Source of the DNA: Haematobia irritans
Taxonomy: Eukaryota; Arthropoda; Insecta; Diptera; Muscidae
NCBI RefSeq assembly: GCF_050003625.1
Contig: NC_134399.1
Span: forward strand, 36,906,671-36,970,670
Length of the DNA stretch: 64,000 nucleotides
Direction of reading: 5' to 3'
Shown here: positions 55,493 through 64,000 of the stretch, piece by piece
How the letters are laid out: each line of letters starts with the position of its first letter
Position numbering within the stretch: the first letter of the stretch is position 1
Notes under the pieces: generated by a model
What the model saw: only the letters and a program-made list of their open reading frames with translations
Told to the model about the DNA's origin: nothing
The model's database searches: none
Program-made: the position numbers and the translations under genes

Positions 55493-57488
55493 AACAAGTA
55501 TATACAGCACTAAGTTCGGCCGGGCCGAATCTTAAATACCCACCACCATGAACCAAATATTAGGGTTTCCTTTGAAATGTCAGGAGGGCTTGAGGACTTG
55601 AGGACACTTCCCGAAGATAAATTTAAAGATTTCAGCTATGAGGACTATATCAGATTCTGGATTTATAAGAACCATTTTTGTTTGAGTTTTAGAGGAATCA
55701 TTAACATCTCTTGTGAGTGTGTAAGAAAATTATAAAATAACGTCTTGATTTGAAATCTTAAATCTGTAGAAGTAAAATCTGGAAATTTTACATTGAGTTT
55801 TAAGCAATTTTCATGATCAGTGCGCCTTCTACACCATCAAGAAGTGAAGTCGGTCTATATGGAGGCATTACCAAATGGACCGATAAAAACTTAATCCGAT
55901 ACACGTTTTTGTGAGCCTAAAATACCAGAATATATAAAATTTCAGGCAAATCAGTTAAAAACTACGGGTTCTAGAAATCGGGAGATCGTTCTTATGGGGG
56001 CTATACTAAAATATGGACCGATACTCACCGTTTTCGGCACACCTCTTTATGACCCGAAAATACCTCTAGATTTCCAATTTCAGGCAAATAGGATAAAAAC
56101 TTCGGATTCTAGAAGCCCAAGAAGTAAAATCTATCTATATTGGGGGGAGTTTGTGCAAAATTCCAGCACGATTGCTTCATTATTGATTACAACAGACAGA
56201 CAGACGGACATCGTTATATCGTCTTAGAATTTCGCCCTGATCAAGATGTCCCAGCAAAAACTAGGTAACCACATCTCATTACAATTGACATTACCTGGAG
56301 TAAATCTGTCATTACACGTTGCATTACATTGCGGCGAGTTATAATCACTAACTTGTAATGACAAAAATAAATACTTCTCGGTAATTTTCGAATTGTTATT
56401 CTCAAATTTTTGGGCTGTTGTAGTTAATATAATTATTCACATAATCGAGCACTTACATTAAAAATCAAAAAGAATATGTAATGTAACGGTAATTCTGAAG
56501 ATTCTTCCGTTAAGAATTTTTTATCACAAATATTTCATAATAATTGTGTTTAATGACATTATCATATTATGTTTTGAATAAATGCTTTCTTATACACACA
56601 AGATAATATTATAATTTTTGAGCTAACAATGAATTTTTGTTACAGAAAATTTTTAAGTTCAATAAAATTTTTGTTGATATAACAAAATGTTTGTTGATAT
56701 AACAAAACTAGTTGCTAAAGTGACTAAAATCGTAATTGTATTTACAAATTACGTTGTTAGCTCAAATTTAAACATAATTTTAATTGTATTGACAATCAAA
56801 TTAATTGATATTTTTTTGTGTGTACCTCATTGACATTACACTTCCAAAATGCGCTTAAACTAAATTTCAAATGCCATTTGCGTTATAAAAAAGAGACTTA
56901 AAATCCACTTTTAGTAGATTTCGAACCTTATGTGAATTGGCTGTTGGATATATTGTATCGTAATTCACGAATCCAACTACCTTAAACAACCTACATTTAT
57001 TTCTATTTTAAGTGTGAAATTAATTTGAGTGTAATTTCATATAGATTATTTATTAGAATTTTTGTTTATTTATACAATATTCGTTTCTGTTCAAGTAGTT
57101 CTCCTATTACAGCACCACTCGCCATATTTTGATCCATTGTAATCGGCGATAGAAATCAATATTTTCGAGATTTGGTTGCCTGAGATAATAAGTGGCTATT
57201 TTGCAAGCTTTGGTGTATCTACGAATAAGTCATTACATATTAGGTGATTATATGCTTTAAATGCACTACTTATTTTATGGCCGAAAGTATGTCTGGAGAG
57301 AAGTACTTTCCTCCTAGGACATGCGTATGTAAATGTAATCCGAAGCGATGCCAAATAATAAGTGGTTATTAATTTTTAAATAGGCTTACCTACAAGATTA
57401 CCGGGTAATGAGAGTTTTTGCTGGGGTGTTACAAACGGAATGACAAACTTATTATACCCCCGTCACCATTCTATGGTGGTGGGTATAA
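55493..57488 (+). mobile_element. M4 element, split by a TIR element
   Basis: 5' ACAAGTATATACAGCACTAAG, then GGCCGGGCCGAATCTTAAATA. Body units carry TTATGGGGGCTATACTAAAA and AATTTCAGGCAAAT. A CAGACAGACAGACGGAC run lies at 56192-56208. It is cut at about 56249 and resumes with GTGTTACAAACGGAATGAC, ending in the hairpin ACCCCCGTCACC..GGTGGTGGGTATAA. Confidence 0.75.
56250..57425. mobile_element. TIR element with CCCAGCAAAAACT ends (1176 bp)
   Basis: The perfect 13-bp inverted ends are CCCAGCAAAAACT and AGTTTTTGCTGGG. It lies in the M4 3' section, where the intact sequence is CGATGTGTTACAAACGG. The duplication is short (GT or TGT) and ambiguous. ATTAC/GTAAT motifs are frequent in both subterminal regions. 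Non-coding. Confidence 0.75.
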
Positions 57489-59192
57489 AAATATGGGAAC
57501 CATTTAAATCTGAAGCAATTTTAAGGAAACTTCGCAAAAGTTTATTTATGATTTATCGCTCGATATATATGTATTAGAAGTTTAGGAAAATTACAGTCAT
57601 TTTTACAACTTTTCGACTAAGCAGTGGCGATTTTACAAGGAAAATGTTGGTATTTTGACCATTTTTGTCGAAATCAGAAAAACATATATATGGGAGCTAT
57701 ATCTAAATCTGAACCGATTTCAACCAAATTTGACACGCATAACCAATGTTAATTCTACTCCCTGTGCACAATTTCAACTAAATCGGAGTTAAAAATTGGC
57801 CTCTGTGGTCATATGAGTGTAAATCGTTCGAAAGCTACACTGTTAGAAAAATATGTTTTTAATATGTTCCGATATAAACAAAATGTGTTTCGGGCACAAT
57901 TTTTAAACACAATATATTTAAGTGCAAACATGTAATGTTCCTAAACTAACACAAAATGTTTGGGATACATATGTTAATATGTTAGAATATATTATGTTTG
58001 GGGCATGAATGTTTCATAAAAATAATATGTGTGAATGTAAACATATATAAATTTACAAATTTCGAGTAAACATATATATGTTGTGATACTTTATTCAAAG
58101 AGCGCCAGAGAGAGAGAGAGTTAGTATAGAGAAATAAATAGAGATGGAAACCGGGATGGTTGAATAAAAAGATATCAACATAACACAGCGATAGAATGAA
58201 ATGAGAGCAATTTCTGTGAAACCGCTTGTATGTTGGTTCGGAAAACTGTTTCATGATAAGGCCATAAATTTTATATGCTTAAGTCTAATTACTATTTAAT
58301 TTGAATATTAGAATGAGTATTCAGAATAAAGAGAATATACATTCGGAACCAAGAGAATAGACATTTGAAAGAAAAAACAGCATATTTGTATTACAGAAAA
58401 AGATGCGAAGAACTCAAAAATTTCGTGGTAGTGAAAATTATGTGAGGGAATGAGCACAATCTTCTTTGGGGAATTCTTCCAAACATATACTATTTTTGGA
58501 CTCAAAATGCTTCCAAACATATAATACGCTCAGATAAAACAAACATATTAATGTTTCTGCAGTATCCAATAATATATGTGTTTCCTGCAAAATATGTTTG
58601 GAACATATGTTAGAGAAGCGATTTTTTTTGAGGGTGTATACATTGGAGCTATATCTAAATCTGAACCGATTTCAACCAAATTTGGCACGCATAGCTACAA
58701 TGCTAATTCTACTCCCTGTGCAAAATTTCAACTAAATCGGAGCAAAACATTGGCATCTGTTGTCATATGAGTATAAATCGGCCGAAAGCTATATATTGGA
58801 GCTATATCTAAATCTGAACCGATTTCAACCAAATTTGGCACGCATAGCTACAATGCTAATTCTACTCCCTGTGCAAAATTTCAACCAAATTGGGGTAAAA
58901 CTCTGGCTTCTGGGACCATATTAGTCCATATCGGACGAAAGATATATATGGGAGCTATATCTAAATCTGAACCGATTTTCCAAAATCAATAGGTATCTAT
59001 TCTAAGCCAAAACACATACTTGTGCCAAATTTGGTCGATTGGACAAAAACTGCGACCTATATCGACTCAAGAGCCCACCCTGAGCATTTTTGCCAAAGAC
59101 ACCATGTGTCTATCTCGCCTCCTTCTGGGTGTTGCAAACATATGCACTAACTTATAATGCCCTGTTCCACAGTGTGGAGCAGGGTATAAAAA
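57489..59192 (+). mobile_element. M1 element, 5' truncated, split by MITE-B
   Basis: It starts inside M1 at ATGGGAACCATTTAAATCTG, directly after the M4 end. Body units precede and follow the insertion at 57838-58636. It ends in the hairpin GCCCTGTTCCACAG..GGAGCAGGGTATAAA. Confidence 0.78.
57838..58636. mobile_element. MITE-B copy 2 (799 bp, TA target duplication)
   Basis: It is bounded by TA at 57836-57837 and 58637-58638. Ends CACTGTTAGAAAAATATG and CGATTTTTTTTGAGGGTG. ACACAATATATTTAAGTGC and GCTTCCAAACATATAATA match copy 1 at 21549. The interior has AACATATATGTT-type motifs and an AGAGAGAGAG run (58109-58118). The M1 target GAAAGCTATATATGGGAGC is intact at 13833 and elsewhere. Confidence 0.82.
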
Positions 59193-59627
59193 TATGGATG
59201 AAAAAATGAAATTGGTTGAAAAAATTTTTTTCCCTTTTCATTCAAATTAACTTCCAGGGCACAACTTCTAAAGCAATGCAAAGGATCCAAAAAGGGAGTA
59301 CTTCCGTCCTATGACAAGCCCATGTAAAATTCATTGGAGAAGATCCAATTTTGCACTACTTCCGGATCACAGATTGGGGATCCAAACTACTTTTTTGGAA
59401 ACTCTTTTTTTTGCTGAGTTTTATATAGAAATAAATTATAGACAAAATTTTCTATAGAAATAAAATATCGACAAAATATCCTATAGAATTAAAATTTTAA
59501 GAAAATGTTCATTCGAAGAAAAAACATTTTTTTCATACTAACCAAAAAGGAGCATATTCCAAGTTCACAGCCAATAGAGGCAAATGCGGACCGAATTGTA
59601 TGAATGGTTATTTATGAGAGACACATA
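59193..59627. repeat. CCCAGCAAAA-family fragment and satellite remnant
   Basis: GCAATGCAAAGGATCC and ATGACAAGCCCATGT match 37350-37420. TTTTTTGCTGAG ends the block at about 59420, and three satellite units follow (59425-59490). Confidence 0.6.
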
Positions 59628-60918
59628 AAGGGTGATACGGTCAAAATTTGGTCAAGGGGAAACGCGTGTAAATCGGTGAAATCGTTTATTTAAAAAATCA
59701 AATTAAATTTCTTTTTCAAGTTCAATTAGTATAAAATTCAGGAAAAATATTCAGTTAGGCTTTCGCTTTTCCAAATCCGAATTGCCGGGCCTCACGCTTG
59801 ACACCTGTCATCAGATTTTGTACAGCCACCTTGTCCACCTTCTTCGCCGCAGAAAGCCAGTTTGCCTTGAACTGCTGCTCGTCCTTAGCAGTTTTTTTGG
59901 TCTTCTTTAGGATCCGCTTGACAATAGCCCAGTATTTCTCAATTGGGCGGAGCTCTGGCGTGTTGGGAGGTTTCTTGTCCTTGGGAACCACCTGCACGTT
60001 GTTGGCGGCGTACCACTCCATGGCCTTTTTACCGTAATGGCAAGATGCCAAATCCGGCCAAAACAGTACGGAACAACCGTGTTTCTTCAGGAAAGGCAGC
60101 AGACGTTTATTCAAACACTCTTTCACGTAAATTTCTTGGTTGACAGTCCCGGAAGCTATGAAAATGCTGCTTTTCAAGCCACAGGTACAGATGGCTTGCC
60201 AAACCAGATATTTCTTTGCGAACTTTGACAGTTTTATGTGCTTGAAAATATCTGCTACCTTTCCCCTTCCTTTTGCCGTATAAAACTCCTGTCCCGGAAG
60301 CTGCTTTGACGTAGGTTTCGTCGTCCATTACCACGCAGTCAAACTTCGTCAGCATCGTCGTGTACAACCTCCGGGATCGCGCTTTGGCCGTCGTATTTTG
60401 TTTATCATCGCGATTTGGAGTCACTACCTTCTTGTAAGTCGATAGTCCGGCTCGTTTTTTGGCTCGAAGCACGGTTGTAGACGATACACCCAGCTTATTT
60501 GCGGCATCTCGGAGAGAGAGGTTAGGGTTTCGCTTGAAACTACCGGCAACTGTCTTTGTCGTCTCAGCGGCTTCCGGTTTTCGATTTCCCCCCGATCCAG
60601 ACTTCCTGGCTGTCGACAAACGTTCCCCAAACACTTTAATTACATTTGTAACGGTTGATTTGGCAAATTTTTGCGATTTTGCCAGCTTTGCGTGCGAGTA
60701 GCTCGGATTTTCGCGATGCGCGAGCAAAATTTTGATACGCTGCTCTTCTTGCTTGGACGGCATTTTGACAACTGAAGAGTGAATTCCAAAATCAAAATAG
60801 GAGCAACATTCTACACACACACACACCTTCAAAATGAGGGGTGTTCAGGTTTTTTAAATGCAAAATTGAAAGAAATACGTCAAGTTTATATTGACCAAAT
60901 TTTGACCGTAACACCCTT
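59628..60918 (-). mobile_element. Tc1-like element (DD37E), 1291 bp
   Basis: The ends AAGGGTGATACGGTCAAAAT and ATTTTGACCGTAACACCCTT are near-perfect inverted repeats. TA flanks both (59626-59627 and 60919-60920). It holds a single transposase pseudogene on the minus strand. Confidence 0.93.
59755..60763 (-). pseudogene. Tc1/mariner-superfamily transposase (DD37E), one frameshift
   Basis: The product would bind the inverted ends and cut and paste at TA. The likely start is the ATG at 60761-60763 (MPSKQEEQRIKILLAHREN); the frame extends upstream only through low-complexity sequence. Two helix-turn-helix regions: HAKLAKSQKFAKSTVTNVIK and LSLRDAANKLGVSSTTVLRA. First acidic residue in CVVMDDETYVKA. 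Near 60295 the frame shifts. In the other frame LPGQEFYTAKGRGKVADIF and KFAKKYLVWQAICTCGLK continue into KSSIFIASGTVNQEIYVKE. Second acid in VLFWPDLASCHYG, third in TPELRPIEKYWAIVK; I count 37 residues between them. The C-terminal end is at 59755. Apart from the frameshift it is well preserved, so a fairly young copy. Confidence 0.92.
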
Positions 60919-60943
60919 TAAATCGATGTGAACCAATACAACG

Positions 60944-61252
60944 AAAATACTATGGAGTCACCCAGACAAGAAAAAGACGATGGAACTACTCAAGGAGAAT
61001 AGGACGACAGTCAGGAGGACCCTGGGAGTAATGCGCGGGCACCCAAAATTAAAAGCACATCTGTACCGAATATGAGCAGCAAAGAATGATGCGTTTAGGG
61101 CGTGTTTTAAAGATGATCACACCTTGCAAGACAAGACTACCGCCTTTACTAGGAAAAGAGTTAACCATATCGGTCAAGAGGTGATTCGGCACCTGGCCCT
61201 GCTTGGAAACAGAGACTGGAAACAAATTAGAGGCGGAGGGTTCCTGGAATAG
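60944..61252 (+). pseudogene. Non-LTR retrotransposon ORF2 C-terminal fragment
   Basis: A plus frame reads KILWSHPDKKKTMELLKENR, then LGVMRGHPKLKAHLYRI, a TGA at 61073-61075 (probably a former Trp codon), AAKNDAFRACFKDD and IRHLALLGNRDWKQI to a TAG at 61250-61252. The HPKLKAHLYRI..RAC pattern resembles the region around the C-terminal Cys/His motif of I/R1/Jockey-type ORF2, after the RNase H or RT domains. The rest of the element is missing on the left, where the Tc1-like element abuts. Probable 3' untranslated sequence follows to CCTACCTTAACCTA near 61374. Confidence 0.55.
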
Positions 61253-61389
61253 AAGAACGATGGAAAGAAGAAATTAGAGGGCACAACAAAGCAAATACCG
61301 GCTTATGTGTATGTCAGCCGACATGAGACAGGGCAACCTGAATCCTCTTTTCAACCTATCCTACCTTAACCTATTTGTATACAACATTG

Positions 61390-61465
61390 TGAAACGCGAA
61401 TGGCATTTCACGTTACGCAGAAACCTTGGAAATATCACCAGCATTACAGGCCTTGGTCACATATC
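61390..61465 (-). mobile_element. Possible SINE remnant
   Basis: GGAAATATCACCAGCATTAC resembles GAAATGTCACCAGCATTACT of the SINE body, and GGCATTTCACGTTACGCAGAA resembles the adjoining sequence. It is very diverged. Confidence 0.4.
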
Positions 61466-62609
61466 CTTTATTGTATTTTTTCGCGCATTTGGTATTCAGC
61501 AAACACAGGCATTTGAAACATGCTTGAATTCAACTCAGATTCACATACTATGGTTTTCTTTTCTCAAGAAGGAGATAGATAAACCAATATCGATTATCCA
61601 AAAATGCAGTGGACACAAATGTCAAATTTTTCACATCTATTCTTATGAAAACATTTGTTAATACCATTTGTAAGTTTGACAGAGTCTCATTTCAATCAAC
61701 ATACTACTCGGACATATCCTTTAATAATTGAGATAGACTACAGCACTGAGGCTAATTTAATATGATTGCTATCATTAATCGATTATTCCGCATGTTACTT
61801 ATATAGGCATATTTCTGTTTGCTCCTTTTTTTCTACATGACTAACTAAAAACTTCATATCCTTTGGAAAAACACAAACGCACCATAAGGTCAACTTTTGC
61901 GTAATTTTATAATTTATTTGTTTTAAGTTTCGTTTACACTCTGAAAGCTACCAACCATATTTTTTTCACACACAAACGATCTAAACGCATCTAGAAGAAT
62001 ACATTCACACCATCTGCCACAATTTTGACCACATACTGGTCTCCATCTTGGTGTGATGACTTAATGTTCATGCGTGTCCGATTCCATGAATGTGGGAAGA
62101 GGCAAAAAAAAACTAAAAATAATATCGTAAAATTTCATATTTTGTGATCAATAAATAAAATTATCCTTTTGTTGTGTCTTGCCCCTTGGCTGGTCCAAAC
62201 AAAAAAATAAGCTCAACAGGTGCTTTAATTTATTTAAACTTCAAGTACCGGAAATTACTTTGGAACATCAACAGTTGGCCAAATTAAATTGAATATTGAA
62301 GTCTTTTGACAGTTGACTTATTTTCGAATGCCAAGTTAATTTGTAATTGAAACATTATCTGGTCGAAATGGATAAGATGAATTAATTTTCTTACAATTTC
62401 GTATAGACGACATATGTATTTGAAATGTTGTTCACGTATATTAAGCCTTGAAATACGTGACATTTTAACCCTTTAGATTGAAACGATGATCCAGTTTGGA
62501 TATATACACGGCAGCAAACTCGAAATGTCAGTTCATTATATTGTTTACAAGCCACCAAAATCATATCCATCTGAGTTTATTTATTTCGGAATAGTTGCCT
62601 TAGGTTAGG
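61466..62609. other. Unassigned, apparently unique sequence
   Basis: No repeat family recognised. A 118-codon frame spans 61305-61661 but begins in retrotransposon 3' sequence and shows no domain. Likely intergenic. Confidence 0.35.
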
Positions 62610-64000
62610 ATTAAGTTTTTTTTTATATATTATTTATTTAAGCAAATAGATATTTGATGCTGAACTTACAACTACAACTAGTCTCTATTATGAAGAAGTG
62701 ACATACCAATTGTTTATTTATTAACATCAGTACATTTATTGAATTTAAAATATCCTAAGTCTCATATAGTCGAACTAGGACAATTATTGTAAATTTTTTA
62801 TTGGTATTGAGGCTTTCATATATTAAAGCGAGTTAATAAATCGTGTGGTTTGAAACGGCGCAATATTTTATGTTGATTGGAAGTTTGGAGTAAATTTGGG
62901 GCTTCGTGATTAGTATGCTTCTGGAGGCGGATAAGATGTTTTTCTGCAAATCTAGAGATTTCCTCTTTGATTGTGTTCATTTTTAAGTCTAGATGGAGGT
63001 CACTATTTCGGACATACCATGGAGCGTTTACTGCGCTTCTTATCACTTTTTTTTGAAACCTTTGTATTGTACCGATAGAACTGTTTGCCGCACATCCCCA
63101 TAGCTGAATGCCACAAATCCATATTGGCTATAATGCTTGTTTATATATTAAGAGTTTATTATCTGTGGAGAGGACTGAATTTTTTCCGATCAACCAACTT
63201 AACTTGCGGTATTTAATATTTAGTTCTTCACACTTTTTATCAATATGAATTTTCCAATTTAATTGTGAATCCAGTGTAAAACCAAGATATTTTGTTGAGT
63301 TCGAAAAAGGAACTTGTTCATTGCTTATTTTTAGGGATTTGTAACTTGAGCCGATTTTCGCAAAGTCAACATGAACAGATCTGCTACTGTTGAGCTTTAG
63401 ACCCCAGTCTTTTGTCCATTCGTGTACCTTATTTAAACACGCTTGAAGCTTATATACGGATACATTTGTATTTTTTCCAGAGAACATTAAAACTCATCAA
63501 CGTCATCAGCAAATGTTCCAATGAAACAATCTTCGTTAAAAGGCATATCATGAGTGTATAGTAGATACAGCAGTGGTCCAAGTATACTGCCCTGCGGAAC
63601 CCCCGCATATATTGGATATAGATTAGTGAATTCTTTATCATGGCATACTCTATAAAATCGATTACTCAGGTATGATCTTAGAATCCCACAATAATTCTTT
63701 GGAAGTAATCTGTTGAGCTTTAGAAAAAGACCATCATGCCATACTCCATCAAAGGCTTTGGAAATGTCCAAGAATACAGCAGAGCAAACTTGTTTTTTCT
63801 CGAAGGCTTTTTCAATTGGAGTGCTTTTTCCGGAATCCAAATAGATGATCCGGTATTATATTTTTCGAGACAATAGATGATTCCAGTCTTCTGCAAAAGA
63901 GTTTTTCGAATAGCTTACCAATTACTGGAAGCAGAGATATTGGTCTCTATGAATTGGGATCGTGCGGTGTTTTCCCCGGTTTTTGTATCATGACAACATC
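62610..64000 (-). mobile_element. Jockey-like non-LTR retrotransposon, runs off the window
   Basis: Coding sequence for the reverse transcriptase is followed by about 200 bp of 3' untranslated sequence and a T run at 62610-62619, the poly(A) tail in inverse. The 5' part lies beyond position 64000. Confidence 0.85.
62816..64000 (-). pseudogene. Jockey-clade reverse transcriptase (ORF2), frameshifted and partial
   Basis: From the window edge one frame gives MIQKPGKTPHDPNS, a stop where Tyr is usual, then RPISLLPVIGKLFEK and IIPDHLFGFRKKHS. After a shift near 63815: PIEKAFEKKQVCSAVFLDIS (motif A, with KAFDGVWHDG), AGVPQGSILGPLLYLLYTHD (motif B) and GTFADDVDEF (motif C), then a stop at about 63490. 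The next frame starts MFSGKNTNVSVYKLQACLNK and holds STKYLGFTLDSQLNWKIHID. A single TAG at 63128-63130 interrupts before PIWICGIQLWG, and the frame continues through SAVNAPWYVRNSDLHLDLKM to LLTRFNI. The order and the KYLG, GIQLWG and APWYV blocks fit the Jockey clade. Two frameshifts and two stops make it inactive. Confidence 0.88.

Noticed and set aside
61305..61661. 118-codon frame as a gene
   Set aside because: Its start lies in retrotransposon 3' sequence and SINE-like remnant, and the residues show no domain.

Overview
The window looks like an AT-rich piece of intergenic genome from a higher fly (Diptera, most likely a muscid). Non-LTR retrotransposon, mariner and Tc1 remains lie among hundreds of short degenerate repeat units. 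The mariner at 17.8-19.05 kb reads almost residue for residue like the Himar1 (irritans subfamily) transposase first described from the horn fly, Haematobia irritans. That makes Haematobia or a close relative such as Stomoxys my best guess, but mariners move horizontally, so this is an inference. I find no intact host protein-coding gene, no rRNA and no canonical tRNA gene. Nearly everything recognisable is transposon-derived and every transposase or reverse transcriptase frame is broken.

Most of the sequence belongs to short non-autonomous elements that I group as M1-M4 (my names). They begin with an ACAAGTA... end, are built from tandem units of roughly 120-155 bp (for example TATATGGGGGCTATATATAA), carry a GACG/GTCY tetranucleotide run near the 3' side, and end in a hairpin that reads about ACCCTG-N-CAGGGTATAAAA or ACCCCC..TGGAGGGTATAAAA. 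They resemble the dipteran mini-me/DINE-1 (Helentron-like) class. Several are accompanied by a 29-bp palindromic AT satellite (core TTTCTATAGAAA), which also forms two large free arrays at 25.2-27.9 kb and 53.5-54.9 kb.

Layout. 0-5 kb: a tRNA-derived SINE, then two non-LTR retrotransposon remnants facing away from each other inside foldback-like sequence. 5-11.3 kb: TA-flanked terminal-inverted-repeat elements (613 and 1432 bp) and an M1 copy inserted in an M2 copy. 11.3-16.2 kb: an M-type element split by a 3665-bp hAT-like element with GGAGC-array ends, itself hit by a MITE and two M elements. 17-19 kb: satellite and mariner. 19.8-24.5 kb: M1/M3 elements and a 980-bp TA-flanked element. 25-28 kb: satellite with a 485-bp insertion. 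29.3-33.9 kb: an M1 element hosting a SINE, a small hAT, a MITE and two further M1 copies. 34-52 kb: a run of M2 elements with a TTAA-flanked piggyBac-like element at 39.1-41.7 kb. 52-59.5 kb: satellite and M4/M1 copies with insertions. 59.6-64 kb: a Tc1-like DD37E element, a non-LTR 3' fragment and a Jockey-like retrotransposon that runs off the window.

The most informative signal is the nesting. For many insertions an uninterrupted paralogue of the target exists elsewhere in the same window, so boundaries and target-site duplications can be read to the base. I see no coordinated gene system; the window records successive waves of transposition.
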